Positions 49,770-60,904 of a DNA stretch of 64,000 nt are shown here, piece after piece (the stretch's first letter is position 1; every line of letters begins with the position of its first letter). Both the position numbers and the translations under genes were made by a program. The notes under the pieces are model-generated. The model was not told where the DNA came from, did no database searches, and saw nothing but the letters and a program-made list of their open reading frames with translations. The DNA is from Aureimonas altamirensis (GTDB lineage Bacteria > Pseudomonadota > Alphaproteobacteria > Rhizobiales > Rhizobiaceae), in assembly GCF_023702225.1 (NCBI RefSeq), contig NZ_JAMQCO010000008.1, positions 186,001 to 250,000 on the forward strand. Reading direction: 5' to 3'.

Positions 49770-50732
49770 ATGAACGGGAAAACGCTCGCAGCCGGGGCCG
49801 CGCTTGTCGCCGCCCTTCTGGCCGGGACTGTTTCCGCGTCGGCCCTGACGGTCGGCTTCTCGCAGATCGGGTCGGAGTCCGGATGGCGCGCGGCGGAGAC
49901 GACGGTGACCCGTCAGGAAGCCGAAAAGCGCGGTATAGACCTGAAATTCGCGGATGCGCAGCAGAAGCAGGAAAACCAGATCAAGGCGGTGCGCGGCTTC
50001 ATCGCACAGGGGGTCGACGCCATCCTGATCGCGCCCGTCGTCGCGACCGGCTGGGATCAGGTTCTCGAGGAAGCCAAGGAGGCGGAGATTCCCGTCGTGC
50101 TGCTGGATCGCCAGATCGATGCGCCGGACGACCTCTATCTGACGGCCGTCACGTCCGACCAGGTCTATGAGGGAAAGGTCGCCGGCGAATGGCTGGTGAA
50201 GGATGTCGGCGACGCGGACTGCAAGGTCGTGGAGTTGCAGGGAACGACGGGCTCGTCGCCGGCCATCAACCGCAAGAAGGGCTTCGAGGAAGCGCTCGCC
50301 GGCCACGACAATATCCGGATCGTCCGCAGCCAGACCGGCGACTTCACGAGAGCCAAGGGCAAGGAAGTGATGGAGAGCTTCATCAAGGCCGAAGGCGGCG
50401 GCAAGGAAATCTGCGCGGTCTACGCCCACAATGACGACATGGTCGTCGGCGCCATCCAGGCCATCAAGGAAGCAGGGCTGAAGCCCGGAACGGACATCAA
50501 GGTCGTGTCGATCGACGCGGTGCCGGACATCTTCCGCGCCATGGCCGATGGCGAGGCGAACGCGACGGTAGAGCTGACGCCCAATATGGCGGGCCCGGCC
50601 TTCGACGCGATTTCGGCCTATCTGGACAACGGCACGGCGCCGCCGAAGTGGATCCAGACGGAATCGAAGCTCTACACGGCGCAGGACGACCCGATGGCGG
50701 TCTATGAGGCCAAGAAAAACCTCGGCTACTGA
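49770..50732 (+). CDS. ytfQ: galactofuranose-type ABC transporter substrate-binding protein
   Basis: This 320-residue periplasmic binding protein of the ribose/galactofuranose (YtfQ) group has a signal peptide ending near SASA (residue 25). LTVGFSQIGSESGWRAAETT is almost diagnostic for YtfQ; QGVDAILIAPV and YAHNDDMVVGAIQAIKEAG are the sugar-binding cores. GGGAGGA precedes the ATG. It heads the four-gene operon ytfQ-ytfR-ytfT-yjfF, with its stop and the next start overlapping by one base (TGATG). Confidence 0.92.
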   Translation: MNGKTLAAGAALVAALLAGTVSASALTVGFSQIGSESGWRAAETTVTRQEAEKRGIDLKFADAQQKQENQIKAVRGFIAQGVDAILIAPVVATGWDQVLEEAKEAEIPVVLLDRQIDAPDDLYLTAVTSDQVYEGKVAGEWLVKDVGDADCKVVELQGTTGSSPAINRKKGFEEALAGHDNIRIVRSQTGDFTRAKGKEVMESFIKAEGGGKEICAVYAHNDDMVVGAIQAIKEAGLKPGTDIKVVSIDAVPDIFRAMADGEANATVELTPNMAGPAFDAISAYLDNGTAPPKWIQTESKLYTAQDDPMAVYEAKKNLGY

Positions 50733-52252
50733 TGGACGCGCCCATCCTCGAGGCGCGCGGCATCGAAAAATCCTTTTTCGGTGTCCGCGCCCTCGACCAT
50801 GTCGACTTCACGCTGGCGCGCGGCGAGGTGCATGCCTTGCTGGGGGAAAACGGCGCCGGCAAGTCCACCCTCATCAAGATCCTCACCGGCGCCTACCGGC
50901 GGGACGGCGGCACGATCCGGGTGGCCGGCACGGAGGCGGATCCGCGCACCGTCGGCGAGGCGCAGACGCTCGGCATCGGCACCGTGTACCAGGAGGTCAA
51001 CCTTCTGCCCAACCTGACCGTGGCCGAAAACCTGTATCTGGGGCGGCAACCGCGCCGCTTCGGCCTGGTCGACTATCGGCGCATGAACGCCGACGCGCGC
51101 AGGCTGATGATGCGGTACGGCCTTTCCGTCGACGTGACGCAGACGCTCGACACCTATTCGGTCGCCATCCGCCAGATCGTCGCCATCGCCCGGGCCGTCG
51201 ACCTTTCGGGAAAGGTGCTGGTACTGGACGAGCCCACCGCCAGCCTCGACCCCGGCGAAGTGGGCCTGGTGTTCGGTGTCATCCGCGCCCTGCGGGACGA
51301 AGGGCTGGGAATCGTCATCATCACCCATTTCCTCGACCAGGTCTTCGCCATCGCCGACAGGGTCACGGTGCTGCGCAACGGCAAGCTGGCCGGCAGCCGC
51401 CCCATACGGGGGCTGGAACGCATGGACTTGATCGCCCTGATGCTGGGGCGCGAGCTGGAAAGCGAAACGGCGGACCGCGCCGCGCCGCGCATCGCCACCG
51501 CAGGCGATCCGGCCTTCCGCTTCGAGAATTACGGGCGCAAGGGCGGCATCGCACCCTTCGACCTTGCCATCGGCCCCGGCGAGGTGGTGGGCGTCGCCGG
51601 CCTGCTCGGATCCGGACGCACCGAAACGGCGCGGCTGCTGTTCGGCGCCGACCGCCGCGACAGCGGGACCGCCTTCGTCGACGGGCGCGAGCTATCCATC
51701 GGATCGCCCGAGCGGGCCGTCGCCGCCGGCTTCGGCTTCTGTCCGGAAGAGCGCAAGACGGACGGCATCGTCGCCGACCTGTCGGTGCGGGAAAACATCG
51801 TGCTGGCCCTGCAGGCGCGGCGCGGCTGGGCGCGGGCCCTGCGGCGGAGCGAACAGGCCGAACTTGCCGACCGCTTCATCGAGGCGCTCGACATCCGTCC
51901 GGCCGACCCGGAGATGCCCATCAAGTTCCTGTCCGGCGGCAACCAGCAGAAGGCGCTGCTGGCGCGCTGGCTGGCAACCGAACCGCGCCTTCTGATCCTG
52001 GACGAACCCACGCGCGGCATCGATGTGGGTGCACATGCGGAGATCATCCGCCTCATCGACAGGCTGCGCGACGACGGCATGGCGCTTGTGGTCATCTCGT
52101 CGGAGCTGGAAGAGCTCGTCGCCTATGCCTCGCGCGTGGTGGTGCTGGCCGACCGCCGCCACGTCGCGGAACTGACCGGAAAAGACATTTCGCCGGCGGC
52201 GATCATGGCGTCCATCGCAGCGCATGGACATGGTGACGGAGGCACGGCATGA
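50732..52252 (+). CDS. ytfR: sugar ABC transporter ATPase (double NBD)
   Basis: This 506-residue ATPase has two fused nucleotide-binding domains, as in RbsA/YtfR. The first has Walker A GENGAGKST and Walker B VLVLDEPTASLD; its signature region (LDTYSVAIRQIVAIARAVDL) lacks the usual SGG, as is common in this family. The second has GLLGSGRTE in place of a normal Walker A, the signature LSGGNQQKALLARWLA, and LILDEPTRGIDVG. It drives sugar uptake with YtfT and YjfF. It overlaps ytfT by 4 nt. Confidence 0.93.
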   Translation: MDAPILEARGIEKSFFGVRALDHVDFTLARGEVHALLGENGAGKSTLIKILTGAYRRDGGTIRVAGTEADPRTVGEAQTLGIGTVYQEVNLLPNLTVAENLYLGRQPRRFGLVDYRRMNADARRLMMRYGLSVDVTQTLDTYSVAIRQIVAIARAVDLSGKVLVLDEPTASLDPGEVGLVFGVIRALRDEGLGIVIITHFLDQVFAIADRVTVLRNGKLAGSRPIRGLERMDLIALMLGRELESETADRAAPRIATAGDPAFRFENYGRKGGIAPFDLAIGPGEVVGVAGLLGSGRTETARLLFGADRRDSGTAFVDGRELSIGSPERAVAAGFGFCPEERKTDGIVADLSVRENIVLALQARRGWARALRRSEQAELADRFIEALDIRPADPEMPIKFLSGGNQQKALLARWLATEPRLLILDEPTRGIDVGAHAEIIRLIDRLRDDGMALVVISSELEELVAYASRVVVLADRRHVAELTGKDISPAAIMASIAAHGHGDGGTA

Positions 52253-53259
52253 CCCGCCTGAAGCGGCTGATGCCGCAGCTTGCCGCCCTTGCCATCATCC
52301 TGGCGGTCAACAGCCTTCTGTCGCCGGGCTTCCTGGACATCAGCTTCCAGAACGGACGCTTCTACGGCAGCCTCGTCGATATCATGGTCCGCGGCGCGCC
52401 CGTCGGCCTCCTTGCCGTCGGCATGACACTGGTCATCGCCAGCAAGGGTATCGATCTTTCGGTCGGCGCCGTGATGGCCATCAGCGGCGCGACCGCAGTA
52501 TCCCTGACGCTTTCCGGCACGCCACTGCCCGCCGCGCTGGGGGCGACGCTGGCAGTCGGCCTTGCCTGCGGCATCTGGAACGGGCTTTTGGTCGCCGTCC
52601 TTCGAATCCAGCCGATCGTCGCGACGCTCATCCTGATGGTCGCTGGACGCGGGATCGCGCAGTTGATCACCGAGGGCGCCATCCTGACCTTCAACGATCC
52701 CGGCCTTGCCTATCTGGGCTCGGGCGCCGTATTCGGCATTCCCGTTCCCATCCTGGCCCTCGTGCTCGTGGCCCTCGTCGTCGGACTGACGGTGCGGCGC
52801 ACGGCATTGGGCCTGCTGCTGGAATCGGTCGGCATCAACCGGACCGCCAGCACGCTGGCCGGCGTCCGGACGCGGTTCCTGCTGATTGCCGTCTACGCCC
52901 TGTCCGGGCTCACCGCGGCGATCGCCGGCATCATCGTCGCGGCCGACATCCGCGGGGCCGACGCCAACAATGCCGGCCTCTGGCTCGAACTGGACGCCAT
53001 CCTGGCGGTGGTGATCGGCGGCAACTCGCTTCTGGGCGGCCGCTTTTCCATCGTCGCGTCGCTGATCGGCGCGCTCATCATCCAATCCATCAACACCGGC
53101 ATTCTGATGGCGGGCTATCCGCCCGAATTCAACCTCATCATCAAGGCCGGCATCATCATCGTCATCCTTGCGGTGCAGTCGCCGGCGCTAGCGATGGCCG
53201 GGACCTTCCTGCGGCCACGACGCCGCGACCCCCGGCCGGAAAGGGCCGCCACACGATGA
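52249..53259 (+). CDS. ytfT: sugar ABC transporter permease
   Basis: This 336-residue RbsC-type permease has about eight to ten membrane helices. GMTLVIASKGIDLSVGAVMA near residue 60 and LDAILAVVIGGNSLLGGRFS near 248 are the conserved motifs of the family. It ends in a short basic tail. The start overlaps the ytfR stop and its own stop overlaps the yjfF start (ATGA). It forms the transmembrane path together with YjfF. Confidence 0.92.
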   Translation: MTRLKRLMPQLAALAIILAVNSLLSPGFLDISFQNGRFYGSLVDIMVRGAPVGLLAVGMTLVIASKGIDLSVGAVMAISGATAVSLTLSGTPLPAALGATLAVGLACGIWNGLLVAVLRIQPIVATLILMVAGRGIAQLITEGAILTFNDPGLAYLGSGAVFGIPVPILALVLVALVVGLTVRRTALGLLLESVGINRTASTLAGVRTRFLLIAVYALSGLTAAIAGIIVAADIRGADANNAGLWLELDAILAVVIGGNSLLGGRFSIVASLIGALIIQSINTGILMAGYPPEFNLIIKAGIIIVILAVQSPALAMAGTFLRPRRRDPRPERAATR

Positions 53260-54227
53260 TCCCCGCGCGCACCCTGCCGTTCCTGGCCACCCTTGCCGTC
53301 TTCTTCGCGGCCTATGCGCTCTGCGTCGTCCAGTATCCGAACATGCTGTCCAGCCGCGTCATCGCCAATCTTCTGACCGACAATGCCTTCCTCGGCATTG
53401 CGGCCGTCGGCATGACCTTCGTGATCCTGTCGGGCGGCATAGACCTGTCGATCGGCTCGGTCATCGCCTTCACCAGCGTCTTCCTGGCCGTCACCATATC
53501 CGCGGGCCTCAGCCCGTTCGTGGCGCTTCCGCTGCTTCTCGTCATCACGGCGGCCTTCGGCGCGGTGATGGGGGCGGCCATCCACTTTCTTGCCATGCCG
53601 CCCTTCGTCGTCACGCTGGCCGGCATGTTCCTGGCCCGCGGCGCCGCCTTCCTGATCTCGACGGATTCCGTGCCGCTGTCGGACCCGGTCCTGTCGGCCA
53701 TTTCGAGCTTCTACATCCGGCTGCCCGGCGGCGGCCGGCTGACCGCCATCGCCCTTGCGATGCTTGCCGTCTTCGTGGTGGGCGGCATCCTGGCGCAACG
53801 CACCCGCTTCGGGGCCAATGTCTACGCGCTGGGCGGCAACGCCCAGTCGGCGGAGCTCATGGGCGTGCCCGTCGCCCGCACGACCATCCTGATCTATGCG
53901 CTCTCCGGTTTCCTGGCCGGCCTGTCGGGCATCGTCTACACGCTTTATACTTCGGCCGGCTATTCGCTGGCGACGGTCGGCGTGGAGCTGGACGCGATCG
54001 CCGCGGTGGTGATCGGCGGCACGCTCCTCACCGGCGGCACCGGCCTCGTGGCCGGCACCTTCGTCGGGCTGCTGATCCAGGGCCTCATCCAGACGTATAT
54101 CGTCTTCGACGGAACCCTGTCCTCGTGGTGGACGAAGATCGCGATCGGCTTCCTGCTCTTCGCCTTCATCGTCCTCCAGCGCGTCATCCTCTGGCGGAGC
54201 GAGGCGCGGACGGCTGTGGCGGGTTGA
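53256..54227 (+). CDS. yjfF: sugar ABC transporter permease
   Basis: This 323-residue RbsC-type permease is the second permease of the heterodimeric channel. It has GMTFVILSGGIDLSIGSVIA near residue 57 and LDAIAAVVIGGTLLTGGTGL near 243. The start at 53256 is set by the ATGA overlap with ytfT; the longer open frame starting at 52224 runs through ytfT in another frame. The last 44 bases overlap the 3' end of the convergent MFS gene. Confidence 0.92.
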   Translation: MIPARTLPFLATLAVFFAAYALCVVQYPNMLSSRVIANLLTDNAFLGIAAVGMTFVILSGGIDLSIGSVIAFTSVFLAVTISAGLSPFVALPLLLVITAAFGAVMGAAIHFLAMPPFVVTLAGMFLARGAAFLISTDSVPLSDPVLSAISSFYIRLPGGGRLTAIALAMLAVFVVGGILAQRTRFGANVYALGGNAQSAELMGVPVARTTILIYALSGFLAGLSGIVYTLYTSAGYSLATVGVELDAIAAVVIGGTLLTGGTGLVAGTFVGLLIQGLIQTYIVFDGTLSSWWTKIAIGFLLFAFIVLQRVILWRSEARTAVAG

Positions 54228-55467
54228 CCGCCTTGAACAGGCGACCGCGCTCGGTCGCCAGCACGATCAGGATGGCCACGAAGCCCAGCACGGCATAGCC
54301 GACCACGACCGGCGTCGCCGTGCCGTCGTAGTGCTGCCCGATATAGAAGCCCAGAAGCGCGCCGCCGACCGTGGTGACGAAGCCCTGGAAAGAGGCCGCC
54401 GTACCGGCCACCATGCCCACGGGGTCCATCGCCATGGCGCTGAAATTCGGCATGACGAGGCCGAAGCAGAACATCATCAGCGATTGCAGCAGCAGGAAGG
54501 AGACGAGCGACTCGTGACCCGACAGGGCGATGGCCGCGTGCAGGCATGCGATGGCCGTGAAGGCGACGATGGCCGTATGCGACACCATGCGCATGCCGAG
54601 CCGCTCGACGATCCGCGAATTGGTGAAGGACGACGCCGCCATGAACAGCGCGATCCCGGCGAAGAACAGCGGGAAGGAGGACCCGGTGTCGAACACCTCG
54701 ACGAAAATCTGCTGCGCCGAATTGATGAAGCCGAACAGGCAGCCCAGCACGGCCGCCGCCGCAAGCGTATAGCCGAGGCAGGCGCGGTTGGTCGCGACGA
54801 TGCGGAATGCGCCCAGGACGGCCGAAAGGACGATCGGCGAACGGTTCTCCGCCGGCAGCGTCTCGGGCAGGCGCAGCCAGACCCAGCCGGCCAGCAGGAA
54901 GCCGAACAGGCCGAGTGCCAGGAATATCCACTCCCACGGCGCAAAGACGACGATGGCCTGCCCGAAACTGGGCGCGATGACGGGTACGGCGATGAACATG
55001 ATGAAGGCGATCGACATCACGCGCGCCATGTGCCGGCCCGAATAGCAGTCGCGCACGATGGAGACGGCGAGAACACGCGTTGCGGCGGAGCCGATCCCCT
55101 GCACGATCCGCGCCGCCATCATCTGGTCCAGCGAGGTCGCCATCGCCGCGGCGCAGCCGCCGATCGTGTAGACCGCAAGGCCGAACAGCAGCACGCCGCG
55201 CCGGCCGAACCGGTCGGACAACGGCCCGTAGAACAATTGCGCCACCCCGAAACCGAGAAGGTAGGCGGTGATGATGAGCTGGCGCTGGTTGTCGTCGGCG
55301 ATGGACAGCGCATCCCCGATCTGCGGCAGCGCCGGCAGCATGGCGTCGATGGCAAGGGCGTTGACCGCCATAAGCGAGGCGACGATGGCGACGAATTCGC
55401 GAAAACCCATGCCGGCATGCGGCGACGCAGGGGGCAGCCTGTCGGCTGTTTCCTGTGAACTTATCAT
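54184..55467 (-). CDS. MFS multidrug transporter, Bcr/CflA type
   Basis: This 427-residue drug:H+ antiporter has 12 predicted membrane helices. LSIADDNQRQLIITAYLLGF and the following GVAQLFYGPLSDRFGRRGVL form the Bcr/CflA motif A region, and RIVQGIGSAATRVLAVSIVRD is motif C-like. It exports drugs or, in some relatives, dipeptides or sulfonamides. It is transcribed divergently from the aminotransferase gene with 170 nt between, and its 3' end overlaps yjfF by 44 nt. Confidence 0.92.
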   Translation of the reverse strand: MISSQETADRLPPASPHAGMGFREFVAIVASLMAVNALAIDAMLPALPQIGDALSIADDNQRQLIITAYLLGFGVAQLFYGPLSDRFGRRGVLLFGLAVYTIGGCAAAMATSLDQMMAARIVQGIGSAATRVLAVSIVRDCYSGRHMARVMSIAFIMFIAVPVIAPSFGQAIVVFAPWEWIFLALGLFGFLLAGWVWLRLPETLPAENRSPIVLSAVLGAFRIVATNRACLGYTLAAAAVLGCLFGFINSAQQIFVEVFDTGSSFPLFFAGIALFMAASSFTNSRIVERLGMRMVSHTAIVAFTAIACLHAAIALSGHESLVSFLLLQSLMMFCFGLVMPNFSAMAMDPVGMVAGTAASFQGFVTTVGGALLGFYIGQHYDGTATPVVVGYAVLGFVAILIVLATERGRLFKAVNPPQPSAPRSARG

Positions 55468-55637
55468 GAGGTTCGATTACCTTTTGCGGCCGGCGCGGAA
55501 TGGCGCGGACCTGCGCCCTTGTAATCGTAAGTCAGGCATAAGGCCAGCCCGCAGGAATTGACCAAGGACCGCTTATCCCCTTTTCAGCAGTCGTGCGCCA
55601 GTATATGTGCGCAACTAGAAAGCATAGGGACACTCTG

Positions 55638-56876
55638 ATGAAGTCGCAGGCATATCCACGGGATGGTCTGTCCGCCGAGGGGCAGTCGACGCCCTCGCCG
55701 ACCGTGGCGCGGGTTACCGCTCCGCCGATCCCAAAGGCGCAGGGCTGGCTTGCCGCCTACGACGGAAGCCATGGACCTGCCGTGGACATGAGCCAGGCCG
55801 TGCCCGGATATGCGCCGGCGGCATTTTTCACGGAGCGCTTCCTGGAGGCGGCGAGCCGCCCGGACGACGCGCGCTACGGGGCCATCCTCGGCAACGCGAC
55901 CTTGCGCACGGCCTATGCGGAGCATGTCGCTTCACTCTATGGCGCCGGCATGGACGCCGCGTCCACCGCCATCACGGCGGGTTGCAACCAGGCCTTCTTC
56001 ACCGCTGCCATGGTGGTAGCCGGCGCGGGCGACTCCATCCTGTTGCCGACGCCCTGGTACTTCAATCACCAGATGACGCTGGCCATGCTCGGCATTTCGC
56101 CCACCCCCGTCGAAACGCGGCCCGAGGATGGATTCATCCCCACGGTCGAGGCCGTCGAGGCCGCGATCCTGCCCGCAAGCCGGGCGCTCGTCCTCGTCAC
56201 GCCGAACAATCCGACCGGGGCGGTCTGCCCGCCCGAGCGCATCGAGGCGCTGTTCGAGCTATGCCGCAGGCGCGGCCTGTACCTGATCCTCGACGAGACC
56301 TACCGCGATTTCCTGAAACCGGAAGGCGGCGCGCCGCACGGCTTGTTCGGAAGGGCGGACTGGCGGGACACGCTGATCGCCCTCTATTCCTTCTCGAAAT
56401 CCTATGCCATCCCCGGCCACCGTCTCGGGGCCATGAGCGCGGGGCCCGACGTTCTGACACAGGCCGAAAAGGTGCTGGACTGCATGCAGATCTGCCCGTC
56501 GCGCCCCAGCCAGGCGGCCCTTGCGCCCAGCATCGCGGGCACGGCCGAATGGCGCGGCGGCAAATCGCGCGAGATCCGCGAAAGGGCCGGCACGTTCCGC
56601 AGCGCCATGGAGCCGGCCAAAGGCTGGGACGTCGTGCAGGCCGGCGCCTATTTCGCCTATGTGCGCCACCCCTATAGCGGCCGGGACGCACGCTCGGTCT
56701 CGCGGTTCCTGGCGCAAAGGCTCGGCCTCCTGACCTTGCCCGGAAGCTATTTCGGCCCCGGCCAGGAGGGCTATCTGCGCATTGCATTCGCCAATGTCGG
56801 CGATGCCGGAATTGCCGCTTTCGCGGCGCGCCTGGCGGCGCATGGCATGGATGGGACACTGGAGGGCGCGGCATGA
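55638..56876 (+). CDS. class I/II PLP-dependent aminotransferase
   Basis: This 412-residue fold-type-I aminotransferase has TAGCNQAFFTAAMVVAGAGD for cofactor phosphate binding, VTPNNPTGAV, LDETYRDF with the PLP-ring Asp, and K254 in LYSFSKSYAIPGHRLG as the Schiff-base Lys. The C-terminal LRIAFANVG holds the carboxylate-binding Arg. I chose ATG 55638 (AGGGA upstream). It is the first gene of the rightward operon and overlaps the ureohydrolase gene by 4 nt, so its substrate is probably the amino product or a guanidino amino acid handled by that enzyme. Confidence 0.88.
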   Translation: MKSQAYPRDGLSAEGQSTPSPTVARVTAPPIPKAQGWLAAYDGSHGPAVDMSQAVPGYAPAAFFTERFLEAASRPDDARYGAILGNATLRTAYAEHVASLYGAGMDAASTAITAGCNQAFFTAAMVVAGAGDSILLPTPWYFNHQMTLAMLGISPTPVETRPEDGFIPTVEAVEAAILPASRALVLVTPNNPTGAVCPPERIEALFELCRRRGLYLILDETYRDFLKPEGGAPHGLFGRADWRDTLIALYSFSKSYAIPGHRLGAMSAGPDVLTQAEKVLDCMQICPSRPSQAALAPSIAGTAEWRGGKSREIRERAGTFRSAMEPAKGWDVVQAGAYFAYVRHPYSGRDARSVSRFLAQRLGLLTLPGSYFGPGQEGYLRIAFANVGDAGIAAFAARLAAHGMDGTLEGAA

Positions 56877-57943
56877 GCGCGAACGACCCGAGGCTCGACG
56901 ATCTGCGGAAGCGTTTCGGCGGCGACAATGAAAGCGTCATCCACGATCCGCATTTCGCGGCGATGGCGCGGCAGGTGATCGACGCCGGCGGTACCCGCCA
57001 GGCGCCCTATGCCGGCATGCCGACCTTGCTGGACGTGCCCTTCCGGCCGGTCGACTGGGCCAGTCCGGACCTGTCCGGCCTCGACGTCGCGATGATCGGC
57101 GTTCCGATGGATCTGGGCATCACCAACCGCAACGGTTGCCGCTTCGGGCCGCGCGCCCTGCGCGCGATCGAGCGCGTCGGCCCTTACAACCACGTGCTGC
57201 GCACCATGCCGGCGCGCGAGCTGGCGGTTGCGGATATCGGCGACGTTCCCTTCCGCTCGCGTTTCGACCTTGCGGGGTCGCATGAGGATATAGAGGCGAC
57301 CATCGGCAAGATCGTCGCCGCGGGCGTCATCCCGTTGTCGGTCGGCGGAGACCATTCGATCTCGCTGCCGATCCTGCGCGCCATCGGCCGCGACCGCCCC
57401 GTAGGCATGATCCATATCGACGCGCATTGCGACACGTCCGGCCCCTTCGACAATTGCCGCTTCCACCATGGCGGGCCGTTCAGGCAGGCTGTGCTGGACG
57501 GCGTTCTCGACCCCGCGCGCACCATCCAGATCGGCATCAGGGGCGCTTCCGAATATCTGTGGGAGTTCTCCTATGCATCGGGCATGAGCGTCATCCACGC
57601 CGAAGAAGTCCAGGCGCTCGGCACCGATGCCATCGTGCAGAAGGCGCGGGCCATTGCCGGCAGCGGGCCCGTCTATCTGTCCTTCGACATCGACAGCCTG
57701 GACCCCGCCTTCGCGCCGGGCACCGGCACGCCCGAGATCGGCGGCCTGACCACGCGCGAGGTTCAGGCGATCCTGCGCGGGCTCGCGGGCCTCGACTTCG
57801 TCGGCGGCGATGTCGTCGAAGTGGCGCCCCAATACGACGCCACCACCAATACGGCCCATGCCGGCGCGCAGATGCTGTTCGAAATACTGAGCCTCATGCC
57901 CTTCACCCCGGCGCTCGCCGCCAAAAAGGAGACCATCGGATGA
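56873..57943 (+). CDS. ureohydrolase (agmatinase/guanidinobutyrase family)
   Basis: This 356-residue binuclear metalloenzyme hydrolyses a guanidino group to urea plus an amine. The metal ligands are H161 in GGDHS, D183/H185/D187 in HIDAHCDT, and D272/D274 in SFDIDSLDP. It has a 45-residue N-terminal extension and the GMPTLLDVPFRP start typical of guanidinobutyrase/guanidinopropionase-like enzymes, not of arginase. Substrate choice (agmatine, guanidinobutyrate, guanidinopropionate, guanidine) cannot be decided by eye. It is coupled on both sides by ATGA overlaps to an aminotransferase and a polyamine-type binding protein. Confidence 0.9.
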   Translation: MSANDPRLDDLRKRFGGDNESVIHDPHFAAMARQVIDAGGTRQAPYAGMPTLLDVPFRPVDWASPDLSGLDVAMIGVPMDLGITNRNGCRFGPRALRAIERVGPYNHVLRTMPARELAVADIGDVPFRSRFDLAGSHEDIEATIGKIVAAGVIPLSVGGDHSISLPILRAIGRDRPVGMIHIDAHCDTSGPFDNCRFHHGGPFRQAVLDGVLDPARTIQIGIRGASEYLWEFSYASGMSVIHAEEVQALGTDAIVQKARAIAGSGPVYLSFDIDSLDPAFAPGTGTPEIGGLTTREVQAILRGLAGLDFVGGDVVEVAPQYDATTNTAHAGAQMLFEILSLMPFTPALAAKKETIG

Positions 57944-59021
57944 CGAAGCCCTTTTCCCTGACGCGCCGCAGCCTCATGGCGGGCACCGCCGCGGCGGCTG
58001 CCAGCCTGTCGATGCCCTCCATCGTCCGTGCCCAGGACCGCTCGCTGAAGGTCGGCGTCTATGGCGGGTACTTCAAGGATTCCTTCGACGAGCACGTCTT
58101 TCCCGCCTTCACGCAGGCAACCGGTATCGAGGTGGAATCCATCGCGGAACCCACCGGCGAGGCCTGGCTGGTGCAGTTGCAGCAGGCGGCGCGTGCCGGC
58201 ATGGCGCCGGCCGACGTCTCGATGATGTCGCAGACGGCCCTGCGCAAGGGCATCGCTACGGAGCTCTGGACGCCGGTGGATACCGCCCGGATCGAGCGCT
58301 TCGACGAAATCCTGCCGCCCTTCGTCGCCGCCTATCCCGACGACCGGGTTGCCGCGGTGGGCGCCGTATCCTGGTACATCACGCTCGTTTCCAACACAGA
58401 TGCCTATCCGGAAGCCCCGGAAAGCTGGGCCTTTCTGTGGGATCCGTCCAACGAGGGCAAGCTCGGCCTGCTGGCGCTCGCCTCCAACAGCTTCCTCCTG
58501 GAAGTGACGGCCACGACCTTCTTCGGCGGCACCGACAAGCTCGCCACCGACGAGGGCGTGCTGGAGGTGATGCAGAAGCTGGCGGAGCTGAAGCCGAACG
58601 TGCAGCTCTGGTATCGCGACGAAGCTCAGTTCGAGCAGGCGCTGAAATCGGGCGAAATCCCGATGGGACAATATTACCACGACGTCACCGGCCTTGCCGC
58701 CAAGGAAGGCTTTCCGGTCCGCTCGACCTTCCCGAAGGAGGGCGGCATCTCGGATTCCGGTTCCTGGGCCATTTCCAGCGCGTCGGATAAGGTGGACGAG
58801 GCGCATGAATTCATGAACTTCACCACGACGCCCGAGATACAGGCGCTCATGGCGCGGCAGATCGGCACCGCGCCGATCATCCGCCGCGAGCTCCTGGACC
58901 TGACCGACGAAGAGTTCAACGCGGTATCGTCCACCATCGACCCGATCGTCCCGCGGTACGAGCTCTATGTCGACAAGGCCGACTGGGTGAACCAGAAGTG
59001 GACGGAACTGATCGTAAGCTG

Positions 59022-59022
<1 letters not shown>
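57940..59022 (+). CDS. ABC transporter substrate-binding protein, PotD/PotF-like
   Basis: This 360-residue periplasmic binding protein of the spermidine/putrescine family has a Tat-type leader LTRRSLMAGTAAAAASLSMP, cleavage near VRA (residue 31). The fold starts LKVGVYGGYFKDSFDEHVFP. It delivers substrate to the two permeases at 60041-61701. The start overlaps the ureohydrolase stop (ATGA) with AAGGAGA upstream. A cationic guanidino compound is the expected ligand, from context only. Confidence 0.9.
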
Positions 59023-60040
<1,018 letters not shown>

Positions 60041-60041
<1 letters not shown>

Positions 60042-60904
60042 TGCGGCCGGGCGCCGTTGGCAGCGGCCCGCTGCGCGACAACCTGCCGCTGATCTTTCCG
60101 GCGGCGATGCTGATCGCCTTCTTCGTGGTGCCTTTCGCCACGATGATCTCCGTGTCGCTGTTCGAGCGTGCGCAGGGCGGCTTCTACGAGCCGAGCCTGA
60201 CGCTGGAGCATTACCAGCGCTTCTTCACCCTGTTCTTCGGGCGCATTCTCGCCTTCTCCCTCGGCCTGTCCGCCCTCGTCGCCGCCTTGTGCATCGTCAT
60301 CGGCGTCCCCTTCACGCGGGCGCTGACACGCCTGCCGCGCCGGCAGCAGGTGCCGTGGCTCGTGGCGCTGCTGGCCGTCCTGTCGCTGTCCGAAGTCATC
60401 ATCGGCTTCGCCTGGTCGACGCTCCTGTCGCGGACAGCCGGCATCTCGAACCTGTTCGTCCTTCTGGGGCTGGCCGATACGCCCACGGCCTACTCGCCCG
60501 GCTTCGTCGCGGTGCTGCTCGGCATGACGTACCAGGCCTTCCCCTACGCGGTGCTGGTTCTCTACCCGGCCTTTTCGCGCCTCGATCCGTCGCTGGCCGA
60601 ATCGGCGCAGACCATGGGCGCAACGCCGATGCGCGCCTTCCTGACGGTCGTGCTTCCTGCGCTGCGGCCCGCCATCGTCGCCACCTTCATCCTCATCTTC
60701 GTCTTCGCGCTGGGCAGCTACCTGCTGCCGCAACTGCTTGGCCGGCCGCAACACTGGACATTGTCGGTCTTCATCACCGACCAGGCGATCTACCAGTCCA
60801 ACATGCCCTTTGCGGCGGCGATGGCCGTCTTTCTCGTCATCACCAGCATCGCCCTCGTATCGCTGACGGCGGCCATCGGTCGTGGACGCGGGGTGGCGAC
60901 ATGA
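60041..60904 (+). CDS. ABC transporter permease, PotB/PotH-like
   Basis: This 287-residue permease has six membrane helices. The EAA loop LDPSLAESAQTMGATPMRAF, continuing into LTVVLPALRP, is clear near residue 190. It begins TGATG-coupled to the ATPase gene and ends ATGA-coupled to the second permease. It forms half of the channel for the polyamine- or guanidino-type substrate. Confidence 0.92.
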
